DNA from: Chloroflexota bacterium
GTDB lineage: Bacteria; Chloroflexota; Dormibacteria; Dormibacterales; Dormibacteraceae
Direction of reading: 5' to 3'
Length of the DNA stretch: 50,830 nt
Assembly: GCA_005889495.1 (NCBI GenBank)
Contig: VBHA01000076.1
Coordinates: forward strand, 1 to 50,830
Part shown: one piece after another, positions 40,486 to 48,203 of the stretch
Numbering within the stretch: the first letter of the stretch is position 1
How the letters are laid out: each line of letters opens with the position of its first letter
Translations under genes and position numbers: made by a program
The notes under the pieces: model-generated
Databases searched by the model: none
What the model was told of the DNA's origin: nothing
What the model saw: only the letters and a program-made list of their open reading frames with translations

Positions 40486-41667
40486 TTGCCGTTCAGCGTC
40501 GAAGACCTCGCCCTCACCGCCCTCGTGCGCATCCTGCCGCGCAGCCGCTACCGTCTGGCCGCGCAGACCGACGCGCGTTTCCAGTCCTTCGCGGCCAACT
40601 CGACCCGCATCGCGTACCGGCAGCAGGGGGCGACGCCGGCCTTTCTGATCTTTTCCGGGCCGGGCCAGAGCCCTCACGCCGCGGCGATGGCGGCCGCGGC
40701 ATGGGCGGAGGCCAGCTGGCGCCCAAACGCGATCCAGCGCAGGGTGCGTCCAGGCGTCGTCGTGGTCCACGTCGCCCCCGGGAACCAGCTGACGCCTGCC
40801 GGACCGGTCGCGGGCGCCGCGGTGCCGGCGGCCGTCTGGACGGTCGATTCCGCGGCCGGCCGAGTGGCCACCGAAGGCCGCCCGCCAGGTTCGCCCCCAC
40901 CGTCGGAGCTTCGCCACGCGGCTTCGGCCCTGATGCGCGGGGTCCCCGCTCCATCGCTGGGGGAACTAGACCTGGCCGAGAAAGGCGTGATGCAGATGCG
41001 CACCGCCGGCACGCCACGCTGGTTGAGCGGGATCGCGGGTCTGTTCCTCTTCTACTTTGCACTTCGCTACGGGCTGACCGGGCTGTTCAGTCTCATCGCC
41101 CTGCCGTCGCTGCTCGGTCAGGCGCCAACACCGCTTTACGTGGTCGCTGGTTTCACGGCGAACGCGTTGATCCTCGTGGGAATCGTCTTCGGCGCCGCCC
41201 TGCTGTTCAACTTCCGCAACCTCGCACATCGCGCCCCCGGCTTCGCGAGCACCGTGCCGGCCCGGCGCAACCTCGCATGGGGCTCGTACATCGCAGCCAT
41301 GGTCGGTCTCGCGATCGTGCTTCAGGGCGTGGTCCCGGCGCTCGAGCGGCAGACGATCCCGAGCGCCGGACAGGGCGATGGCACGCACGTCACCGTCACC
41401 GTCCAGGACGATGGCGGCGAGGTGTTCGTCGCGACCGGCGGACAGCTCGTCGTCGACCTCACGGGATGGCCGAGCAGCGAATGGGCCGTGACCTTCAAGT
41501 CGAGCAATCCAAGCGTCCTCGAGCTGATGCCCGACAAGACGGAATCGCCCGCGACGCGCCCGGTGGCAACTTTTCGCGCCGTGAGCGCCGGGTTTGCTCG
41601 AGTCGACGCCGGCTCGGGCGACGGAAAGTACACGTTCCAGGTGCGCGTCGACATAGGGTCGCCTTAA
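40486..41667 (+). CDS. Membrane protein with C-terminal Ig/chagasin-like domain, unknown function
   Basis: The 393-residue product has an N-terminal soluble region (about 1-180, Ala- and Pro-rich, with a hydrolase-like FLIFSGPGQSP segment), three TM helices (about 183-210, 220-245 and 266-286) and an exported C-terminal beta domain (about 300-393). The latter includes GGQLVVDLTGW, WAVTFKSSNPSVLEL and ATFRAVSAGFARVDAG, reminiscent of bacterial Ig-like or chagasin-type domains. No function is recognised. TTG 40486 is the likely start. Its TAA shares TTAA with the stop of the convergent trxB at 41664-41667. Confidence 0.75.
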   Translation: MPFSVEDLALTALVRILPRSRYRLAAQTDARFQSFAANSTRIAYRQQGATPAFLIFSGPGQSPHAAAMAAAAWAEASWRPNAIQRRVRPGVVVVHVAPGNQLTPAGPVAGAAVPAAVWTVDSAAGRVATEGRPPGSPPPSELRHAASALMRGVPAPSLGELDLAEKGVMQMRTAGTPRWLSGIAGLFLFYFALRYGLTGLFSLIALPSLLGQAPTPLYVVAGFTANALILVGIVFGAALLFNFRNLAHRAPGFASTVPARRNLAWGSYIAAMVGLAIVLQGVVPALERQTIPSAGQGDGTHVTVTVQDDGGEVFVATGGQLVVDLTGWPSSEWAVTFKSSNPSVLELMPDKTESPATRPVATFRAVSAGFARVDAGSGDGKYTFQVRVDIGSP

Positions 41668-42596
41668 GCCCGGGCGGTGTCCTTCAGCGCGGTGATGTAC
41701 ATCGCTGCGGCGACGGCCGCAGTCGTGCCGTCACCGACCGCGGTCGCGATCTGCTTCGTCAGCTGCGCCCGCACGTCGCCGACGGCCCAGATGCCTTCGA
41801 CCGATGTCTGCATGTTGCGGTCGGTGAGGATGTAGCCGCCCGCGTCGTGGTCGATGTGGACCTTGAACAGCTTGGAGTTCGGCACGAAGCCGACGAAGAT
41901 GAACACGCCGCCCACGCGCAGCTCCTTGGTCGCACCGCCCTGCTCGTAACGGATGACGTGCACCTTGTCCTCGCCCACGATCTCTTTCACGTGAGCGTCG
42001 AGGACGAACTTGATCTTTGGGTTGGCCCGCGCCCGGTCGACCAGGATCGGTTGCGCGCGCAGCTCGTTCCGGCGGTGGATGATGTAGACCTTCGACGCGT
42101 ACCGCGTCAGAAAGTCGCCCTCCTCGACCGCCGCGTCGCCGCCTCCGACCACGGCCAGCTCCTGGCCCTTGAAGAAGGCGCCGTCGCAGACCGCGCAATA
42201 GCTGACCCCGCGGCCCCAGAACTCCTTCTCCCCCGGTACCTCGAGGTAGCGCGGCAGCCCGCCCGCGGCCATGATCAGCGCCGGCGCGCGCAGCTCCTCG
42301 CCCGACTCCAGGCGTACGACTTTGGTCTGGTCTTCGACGTCGATCGCCTCGACCGGTTCGAAGTCCCGGACCGCGACCCCGAACTTGCGGGCGTGCTCGC
42401 CCATCTTCAGGGCCAGCTCGGAGCCGAGCACCGACTCGAAGCCCGGGTAGTCCTCGACCAGCTCCGTGTTCAGGAGCTGCCCCCCCAGCGGGCCGCGGTC
42501 GACGACCACCGTCTTCAGGTCCATGCGGGCGGTGTAGAGCGCGGCCGCCAGGCCGGCGGGGCCGCCCCCCACGATGATCACGTCGTAGTCGCTCAC
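41664..42596 (-). CDS. trxB: Thioredoxin-disulfide reductase
   Basis: TrxB uses NADPH and FAD to reduce thioredoxin. The 310-residue protein has GGGPAGLAAALYTARMD (FAD site), the redox-active CAVCDG (Cys about 135 and 138), VVGGGDAAVEEGDFL (NADPH site) and the C-terminal GIWAVGDVRAQLTKQ with the FAD-binding Asp. Length is normal for the low-molecular-weight class. ATG 42596 follows a 134-bp gap with two perfect 22-bp palindromes (42652-42673, 42694-42715), probable operator sites. The stop overlaps the convergent gene at TTAA. Confidence 0.96.
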   Translation of the reverse strand: MSDYDVIIVGGGPAGLAAALYTARMDLKTVVVDRGPLGGQLLNTELVEDYPGFESVLGSELALKMGEHARKFGVAVRDFEPVEAIDVEDQTKVVRLESGEELRAPALIMAAGGLPRYLEVPGEKEFWGRGVSYCAVCDGAFFKGQELAVVGGGDAAVEEGDFLTRYASKVYIIHRRNELRAQPILVDRARANPKIKFVLDAHVKEIVGEDKVHVIRYEQGGATKELRVGGVFIFVGFVPNSKLFKVHIDHDAGGYILTDRNMQTSVEGIWAVGDVRAQLTKQIATAVGDGTTAAVAAAMYITALKDTARA

Positions 42597-42651
42597 AGCT
42601 TCAATAGGAAGTATTCCCAGCTCGGGTTGTATTCCTGCCTCCGCCCCATGC

Positions 42652-42673
42652 CCGGATAGTCGCGACTATCCGG
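42652..42673. promoter_or_regulatory. Perfect 22-bp palindrome, site 1, upstream of trxB
   Basis: Half-site CCGGATAGTC is repeated in inverted orientation about a central GC. The centre is 66 bp from the trxB ATG. An identical half-site pair lies 42 bp further upstream. Confidence 0.7.
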
Positions 42674-42693
42674 ACTGTCGCCGGCCGAAACCT

Positions 42694-42715
42694 CCGGATA
42701 GTCCGGACTATCCGG
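42694..42715. promoter_or_regulatory. Perfect 22-bp palindrome, site 2, upstream of trxB
   Basis: The same half-site CCGGATAGTC is inverted about a central CG. The centres of the two palindromes are 42 bp apart, four helical turns. It ends 15 bp from the fixX-like stop codon (42731). No T-run follows, so a terminator is less likely than an operator pair. Confidence 0.7.
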
Positions 42716-42730
42716 CGAATCCGGCCCCGC

Positions 42731-43018
42731 TCAGCCGAGCTGGTAGCGGACGCCGTAGCCGCCCCGCGGGGCATGGCAGGAGATGTTGTCGAAGGGGCAG
42801 CCGATGGAGCAGGCCCCGCACTCGATGCAGTTGCCGAAGCTGACCAGGTTCTTCTTCTGCTCCTCGTTCCATTCGTACACACCGGCCGGGCAGAAGTGGT
42901 TGCAGTACTTGCCCGTGCACTTCTTCAAGCACACGTTCTGGTCGACGATCTCGATGTGTGGCTTGCCGGTGTCCTCGTTGTACTTGACCGTGAACAGCTT
43001 GTCGGTCAGCTTCTCCAT
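42731..43018 (-). CDS. FixX-like ferredoxin
   Basis: The 95-residue protein has two cysteine clusters: CLKKCTGKYCNHFCPAGV and CIECGACSIGCPFDNISC. The second is a full 4Fe-4S ferredoxin motif (CxxCxxCxxxCP). FixX-type ferredoxins hand electrons from ETF (FixAB) to FixC, an ETF-quinone oxidoreductase, but none of those genes is in the window. The start overlaps the M20 peptidase stop by one base (TGATG at 43020-43016). ATG 43018 therefore fixes the start. Its job with the peptidase is unclear. Confidence 0.9.
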   Translation of the reverse strand: MEKLTDKLFTVKYNEDTGKPHIEIVDQNVCLKKCTGKYCNHFCPAGVYEWNEEQKKNLVSFGNCIECGACSIGCPFDNISCHAPRGGYGVRYQLG

Positions 43019-44376
43019 CAGCTCGCTCCGAAACGCTCCCAGATCCGGCACATGAGCTTGACCGTGTTGACGTAGTCGGCGGCCCGGATGTTCTCGTTTG
43101 GTGCGTGTATGCGGTTGTCCGGCCGGCCGACGCCGACAGGCAGGACGGTCGGGACGCCGAGGTCGGAGACGACGGGGTGCATCGGGCCGGTGGCGGGCAT
43201 GAACGGCCACAGCACCGGCTCGCCGTACATCTCCCGCACACATTCGATCGTCGTCCGGGCGATGGCAGAGGTCGGGTCGGAGCGGGCCGGCTTCTCGCCC
43301 TCACCGGCCGCGACCTCGACCTTATCGAACCCGTGCCGGTCGAGGTGCTTGCGCAGGAGGCCGAGGACGTCGTCAGGATCCTGGTCGGGGATCAGGCGGA
43401 AGTCCAGCTTGGCCGTCGCCTCGGCGGGCAGGACTGTCTTCGATCCCGGGCCCTGGTAACCGGTCGTGACCCCGGCGATGTTGCACGTCGGCAGGAACAG
43501 CATCTGCTCGATCACCTGCTCCGGTTTCGGGTCGCGGACGAGCTTGTCGAAGCCGACCAGCTTTCGCCGCTTCTCGATCTCGGGGTCGATGGTCGCCATC
43601 ATGCGGCGGTCGGCCTCGGTCGGCTTGACCACCCTGTCGTAGAAGCCGTCGATCTTGATGTTCATGTCCTGGTCGCGCAGGCTCGCAAGGGCGCCGAGCA
43701 GGTACATCGCCGCCGACGGATAGATGGAGGCCCAGCCCGAATGCTGGTCGAAGTCGAGCAGCTTGACGCGCAGGGTCACGTAGACGAGGCCGCGGCAGCC
43801 GAACTGAAGCGTCGGCCGTCCCGCGTCGTCGAACGACGACCCCGACTCCCACAGGCATCCGTCTGCCTTGAGCTTGTCGGAGTGGTCGTGGGCGATCTTC
43901 TCGAACGTCTTGGAGCCGATCTCCTCCTCGCCCTCGATCAGGAAGCGCAGCGTGACCGGGACCTCGCCGAGCTCCTTCAAGGTCTCCAGGGCGTGGATGC
44001 GGGCCATGACGTCCGCCTTGTCGTCGGCGACGCCGCGGGCCACGATGCGCCCGTCCTCCTCGGCCGGCTCGAAGGGCGGCGACTTCCAGAGGTCGACGGG
44101 GTCGACCGGCTGGACGTCGTAGTGCTCGTAGAGCAAGAGCTTGCGCCGGCCGGCGCCTTTCACCTCGGCGTAGAGGGCCGGCATGCCCCCCGCCTCGAGC
44201 GTCTCGACACGGTCGGTGTACTTCGCCAGCCGGTCGGCCAGCCAGTCACGTGCGGGCTGGACCGCGTCGCGGCCGTGATTCGAGATGCTGGGAAAGGAGC
44301 ACAGCTCCTTCAGCTCGTCGATGAAGCGCCGCGAGTGCTTCTCGACGTACGCGTCGACAGCGCTCGTCGAGATCAC
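43018..44376 (-). CDS. M20 family metallopeptidase (dipeptidase/deacylase)
   Basis: The 452-residue cytoplasmic enzyme has the M20 zinc sites: LLLYEHYDVQPVDP (His and the catalytic Asp), GVADDKADVMARI, and LIEGEEEIGSK with the catalytic Glu pair. A dimerisation domain with DQHSGWASIYPS follows, and a late His in PDNRIHAPNENI. It should hydrolyse a peptide or N-acyl bond, most like the CNDP/dipeptidase subfamily. GTG 44376 is chosen because TACGAT lies 6 bases before it and a longer frame would overlap the divergent gene's start. Its stop overlaps the fixX-like start by one base. Confidence 0.92.
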   Translation of the reverse strand: MISTSAVDAYVEKHSRRFIDELKELCSFPSISNHGRDAVQPARDWLADRLAKYTDRVETLEAGGMPALYAEVKGAGRRKLLLYEHYDVQPVDPVDLWKSPPFEPAEEDGRIVARGVADDKADVMARIHALETLKELGEVPVTLRFLIEGEEEIGSKTFEKIAHDHSDKLKADGCLWESGSSFDDAGRPTLQFGCRGLVYVTLRVKLLDFDQHSGWASIYPSAAMYLLGALASLRDQDMNIKIDGFYDRVVKPTEADRRMMATIDPEIEKRRKLVGFDKLVRDPKPEQVIEQMLFLPTCNIAGVTTGYQGPGSKTVLPAEATAKLDFRLIPDQDPDDVLGLLRKHLDRHGFDKVEVAAGEGEKPARSDPTSAIARTTIECVREMYGEPVLWPFMPATGPMHPVVSDLGVPTVLPVGVGRPDNRIHAPNENIRAADYVNTVKLMCRIWERFGAS

Positions 44377-44382
44377 GACCTC

Positions 44383-44392
44383 ATCGTAACCT
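44383..44392. promoter_or_regulatory. Overlapping divergent -10 elements (bidirectional promoter)
   Basis: ATCGTA (44383-44388) reads TACGAT on the minus strand, 6 bases before GTG 44376. TAACCT (44387-44392) lies 7 bases before GTG 44400. The two hexamers share the bases TA at 44387-44388, so RNA polymerase can engage in only one direction at a time. Confidence 0.5.
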
Positions 44393-44399
44393 TTGCCTC

Positions 44400-46088
44400 G
44401 TGAGTGAAGCTGCGGAGGAGTTTCACTTCTCTCCACGGCCCAACCGCGCGTCCGAGATCAACTGGCATGCCTGGTCGAAGGAGGCGTTCGACGAGGCTCG
44501 CTCGACCGGGCGCCCCATCCTTCTCTCCATCTCGGCGGTGTGGTGCCACTGGTGCCACGTCATGGACGAGACGACGTACTCGCACCCGAGCGTGATCGAT
44601 CTCATCAACCGCGACTACGTGCCTGTGCGAGTCGACAACGACGTCCGCCCCGACATCAACCAGCGCTACAACATGGGCGGTTGGCCGACGACCGCATTCC
44701 TCACCGCGTCGGGCGACATCCTCACCGGGGCGACATATATGCCGCCCGACCAGATGGCGAGCGCGCTGGTCCGGATCGCGAGCTACTACCGCACCAGCCA
44801 GGCCGAGATTGCGAGCCGGGTGCTGGAGGCGCGCAAGCGCACGGCTTCGGGTATCGCGCGCAGCGCGGGAGAGCTCGCCCCCGGACTCGTCGACGAGATC
44901 CTCGATGCCGTTCGCTCCTCCTATGACGAGGAGTACGGCGGCTTCGGCGGCGCGCCCAAGTTTCCGCAGACCGAGGCGCTGCTCCTGCTCCTCGAGCAGT
45001 CGGTGGTCCGCGCCGACGATTCGCTGAGGGGCATGGCCATCCACTCGCTGGAGAAGATGACCGGCGGCGGCACCTACGACCACGTGGAGGGCGGCTTTTT
45101 CCGCTACTCGACGACCCAGGACTGGAGCGTGCCTCACTTCGAGAAGATGCTCGAGGACCACGCCGGCCTGGTCCAGGCCCTTGCCCTGGCGGGCATGAAG
45201 GACGAGCTCCAGAAGACGGTCGGCTACCTCGACCGGGTGCTGCGTGATCCGAAGACGGGCCTGTACGCGGGGAGCCAGGACGCGGACGAGCACTACTACG
45301 CGATGGATGCCGAGGAACGTGCGCAGGCCACCGCACCCTACGTCGATCGCCGCGTCTACACGTCGTGGAACGCCGCCCTGGCGATCGCCCTCCTCCCCAT
45401 CTTCCCCATTCATGGGGAAGTGGCGCCGGCAGGCGCCGATGGGGCAGCCCGAACCCTCGACTCATTGTTCAAGCGCGCGTATCGCCGCGGCGACGGCATG
45501 TTGCACGCCGAGGGCGTCGGAGGTCAGCTCTCCGACCAGGTCTGGTCGCTGTGGGCGGCAGTCCGCGCATACCAGCACGGTCTCGGCGACAGATGGATGG
45601 AGATCGCGTTGGACCTCGCCGCTCACATCGAAGAGCAGTACGCCGACCCAGAGCTCGGAGGCTATCTCGATCACTCCGGTAAGGACGAGCTCGGCCGCCT
45701 GGGCGAGCGGATCAAGCCGCTGGTCGAGAACTCGGTCGCCGCGATGGCCCTGGTCGAGCTCGACATCCTGCTGGGCGATCCGTCGGCACCGCATCGCGAG
45801 CGGGCACGCAGGGCGCTCGAGTCGGTCGCGGCCCTGCCGCGGTCGTACGGGCTGATGGCCGCTGTCTTCGCGCGCGCGCTGGATCGGCTTGGCCGAGACC
45901 CGATCAAGGTCACGACCAAGAACAGGGAGCTGGCTCACGCCGCGCTTGCCGCGCACCCCTACGCGGTGATCGATCCATCCGGCGACCAGCGCGCGGTGGT
46001 GTGCGTCGGGACCATATGCTTGGCGCCGGTGTCAACACCTGGCGCCGTCAGGGACGCGATCAAAGAAGCCACGACGACTCGTGCCTGA
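44400..46088 (+). CDS. Thioredoxin-domain protein of the YyaL/SSP411 (DUF255) family
   Basis: The 562-residue protein has an N-terminal thioredoxin-like domain (about 20-150) with the redox motif CHWCH in SAVWCHWCHVMDETTY, VDNDVRPDIN and MGGWPTT, followed by a six-hairpin glycosidase-like region containing GGFGGAPKFPQ, HVEGGFFRYSTTQDWSVPHFEKML and SWNAALAIALL. The family usually has about 660-700 residues, so this copy is short. The region expected after the SWNA motif holds a translated double-hairpin element (45401-45447). The family's role is unknown; it may be a redox or sugar-epimerase-like enzyme. GTG 44400 follows TAACCT by 7 bases. Confidence 0.88.
   Translation: MSEAAEEFHFSPRPNRASEINWHAWSKEAFDEARSTGRPILLSISAVWCHWCHVMDETTYSHPSVIDLINRDYVPVRVDNDVRPDINQRYNMGGWPTTAFLTASGDILTGATYMPPDQMASALVRIASYYRTSQAEIASRVLEARKRTASGIARSAGELAPGLVDEILDAVRSSYDEEYGGFGGAPKFPQTEALLLLLEQSVVRADDSLRGMAIHSLEKMTGGGTYDHVEGGFFRYSTTQDWSVPHFEKMLEDHAGLVQALALAGMKDELQKTVGYLDRVLRDPKTGLYAGSQDADEHYYAMDAEERAQATAPYVDRRVYTSWNAALAIALLPIFPIHGEVAPAGADGAARTLDSLFKRAYRRGDGMLHAEGVGGQLSDQVWSLWAAVRAYQHGLGDRWMEIALDLAAHIEEQYADPELGGYLDHSGKDELGRLGERIKPLVENSVAAMALVELDILLGDPSAPHRERARRALESVAALPRSYGLMAAVFARALDRLGRDPIKVTTKNRELAHAALAAHPYAVIDPSGDQRAVVCVGTICLAPVSTPGAVRDAIKEATTTRA
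45401..45447 (+). repeat. Dispersed double-hairpin element, copy 2, inside the yyaL-like gene
   Basis: CTTCCCCAT-TC-ATGGGGAAG (45401-45420) is followed by GGCGCC-GGCA-GGCGCC and GATGGGGCAG. Sequence and arrangement match copy 1 at 20437-20479, including the identical core CCCCATTCATGGGGA. It is translated in frame as part of LPIFPIHGEVAPAGADGAA. Confidence 0.75.
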
Positions 46089-48171
46089 GAGTCGCGGCCA
46101 CTTCTCCCGGCGCGTCAACCGCGCCCTCGACGACCCCAAGCTGCAGCGCGCGCTCATCGGCGCCATGAGCGGCCTTCGGGCCAGGCGCAACGCCGCGTTC
46201 GAGAGCTTCGACTTCGCGGCGGGCCGGGCGGAGCTGAAGCGCCGCCGCCAGGCAAACCTCGACCGCATCCCGGAACTCCTCGAGCAGTTCGCGCAGCGCC
46301 TCGCCGCGGTGGGCGGCGTGGTCCACATCGCCAAAGACGCCGCGGAGGCGCGGGACATCATCGGCCAGATCTGCGCCGGCGCAGCCACCAATTCGGCCTC
46401 CGGCACCGGCCTACCGCCCGGCAGGCGGATGGTCGTGACCAAGAGCAAGTCGATGGCCAGCGAGGAGATCGGGCTCAACGAATACCTCGAGGGCATGGGG
46501 ATGGAGGTCGTCGAGACCGACCTCGGCGAGCGGATGGTGCAGCTGACCCACACGCACCCCTCGCACCTCATCGCGCCCGCGATCCACCTGACCAAGGAGG
46601 ATGCGGCCAAAGTCTTCGGCACGGAGCCCACGGTCGAGGCGATCCAGATGCACGCACGCCAGAGCCTGCGCGAGAAGTTCATCGAGGCGACCGTCGGCAT
46701 CTCCGGAGCAAACATGGCGATCGCCGAGACGGGCACGATCGTGCTCGTCACCAACGAGGGCAACGCGGACCTGACGACGACGCTGCCGCCCGTGCACATC
46801 GCGCTCTTCGGCATCGACAAGCTCGTCGCGAGCCTCGACGACGCGGTCGCCGTCCTGCGCATGCTCCCGCGCAGCGGGACCGGCCAGCTCATGACCAGCT
46901 ACGTGAACTGGATCACCGGCCCGTCGCGCTCGGCGGACATCGAGCAGTCGCTGACGATCGGCGTCCACGGGCCGCGCGAGATGCACTGCGTGATCCTCGA
47001 CAACGGCCGCGACGCGATGCTCGAGGAACCGCTCTTCCGCGACACGCTCACGTGCATCCGCTGCGGGGCGTGCTCCAACGCATGCCCTCCGTTCATGGCG
47101 GTCGGAGGCCACCAGTTCGGGGGGCACATCTACAACGGGCCCATCGGACTGGTCCTCACGCCTTTCCATCATGGCCTCGAGGACGCCGACCTCGCGAACA
47201 CCCTGTGCGTCCAGTGCAACGCGTGCCAGGAGGTCTGCCCGGTCGACATCCCGCTGCCGCGCCTGATCCTCGAGCACCGCCGCAAGGGCCGTAAGTCGCT
47301 GCGCAAGCGCGCTGTGCTCGGGATGTGGAAGCGGCCGGGCCTGGCGGACGCGCTGATGCGGGCGGCGGCGCCCTTCAGCGCGCTGGTGCCGGGAGCGCCG
47401 CGGCTGGCGCGCTCGCCGTACCGGGACCGCGTCCGCGACCATCAGGTCGACGGCGAGCCGCTGACGATCTTCGCCTCCTGCCTCGCCGACCGCGTGTGGC
47501 CGGAGGCCGCCGTAGCCCTCGAGCGGATCGCGACCGCTGCAGGCTTCAACGTTGGTTTTCCCAAGGATCAATGGTGTTGCGGCCTGGTGGCCGCCAACGC
47601 GGGCGACTTCAAAACCGCCGACAAATTGACGACATCCCTCGCCGAAAGCCTTCGAAACACCAAGGGATTGATCGTGACGCCCTCCGCCTCCTGCTTCGGC
47701 GCCTTCACCATGGACGCTCCGGACTGGGGCGCGGCGCCCGACGTCGGAGTCCGGGACCGGATGCGCGACTCGACCCGGTTCGTCCTCCAGCTGCTGGGGG
47801 CGAAACCACGCCTGGTCGACCCCGGGCGGATGAGCCTCAAGGTCGCCTATCACGATTCGTGCCAGACCCTGCGCCAGCTCGGGCTCAAGAGCGAGCCGCG
47901 GCGCGTCCTCGAGCTGGCCGGCTACGAGGTCGTGGACCTTCCCGACATCGCCAACTGTTGCGGGTTCGGCGGCAGCTTCAGCCTGGAGTGGCCAGGCGTG
48001 GCCGACCGCCTGGCCCAGTGGAAGCTCGACGCGATCGCGAAGACGGGTTGCGCCGTGGTGGCCTCGGACAACCCCGGATGTCTCATGCACATCGCGGCGG
48101 CTGCGCGCAGGCGCGGCCTCGATCTTCGCGTCGCCCACGTGCTCGAGTTGGTGGCGGAACACCTGGCTTAA
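46081..48171 (+). CDS. LutB-LutA fusion: LUD domain, 4Fe-4S ferredoxin domain and two CCG domains
   Basis: LutABC oxidise L-lactate to pyruvate. The 696-residue protein joins LutB and LutA: an N-terminal LUD domain (about 60-300, with SKSMASEEIGLNEYLEGMG and ANMAIAETGTIVLVTNEG), two 4Fe-4S motifs (CIRCGACSNACPP and CVQCNACQEVCPVD, about 325-390), and two C-terminal CCG domains ending in DQWCCGLV and NCCGFGGSF, as in LutA, GlpC and heterodisulfide reductase subunits. A LutC gene is not seen here. GTG 46081 overlaps the upstream gene by 8 bases, so it is coupled to the YyaL-like gene. Lactate as substrate is likely but not proven. Confidence 0.88.
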   Translation: MPESRGHFSRRVNRALDDPKLQRALIGAMSGLRARRNAAFESFDFAAGRAELKRRRQANLDRIPELLEQFAQRLAAVGGVVHIAKDAAEARDIIGQICAGAATNSASGTGLPPGRRMVVTKSKSMASEEIGLNEYLEGMGMEVVETDLGERMVQLTHTHPSHLIAPAIHLTKEDAAKVFGTEPTVEAIQMHARQSLREKFIEATVGISGANMAIAETGTIVLVTNEGNADLTTTLPPVHIALFGIDKLVASLDDAVAVLRMLPRSGTGQLMTSYVNWITGPSRSADIEQSLTIGVHGPREMHCVILDNGRDAMLEEPLFRDTLTCIRCGACSNACPPFMAVGGHQFGGHIYNGPIGLVLTPFHHGLEDADLANTLCVQCNACQEVCPVDIPLPRLILEHRRKGRKSLRKRAVLGMWKRPGLADALMRAAAPFSALVPGAPRLARSPYRDRVRDHQVDGEPLTIFASCLADRVWPEAAVALERIATAAGFNVGFPKDQWCCGLVAANAGDFKTADKLTTSLAESLRNTKGLIVTPSASCFGAFTMDAPDWGAAPDVGVRDRMRDSTRFVLQLLGAKPRLVDPGRMSLKVAYHDSCQTLRQLGLKSEPRRVLELAGYEVVDLPDIANCCGFGGSFSLEWPGVADRLAQWKLDAIAKTGCAVVASDNPGCLMHIAAAARRRGLDLRVAHVLELVAEHLA

Positions 48172-48188
48172 CGCGCCGCCGCCTCCCT

Positions 48189-48194
48189 TACCCT
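48189..48194 (+). promoter_or_regulatory. Putative -10 element (TACCCT) for leaderless pepA
   Basis: TACCCT ends 9 bases before GTG 48204, in the short 32-bp gap after the LutB-LutA gene, and no Shine-Dalgarno sequence is present. Confidence 0.35.
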
Positions 48195-48203
48195 TAAAGC
48201 GCC

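Noticed and set aside
42652-42715. The palindrome pair as a terminator of the fixX-like transcript
   Set aside because: The stems are perfect and GC-rich but no T-run follows either one, and the spacing and identical half-sites fit operator sites better.
46411-48162. A 583-codon open frame on the minus strand
   Set aside because: It is antisense to the LutB-LutA fusion and has no motifs.
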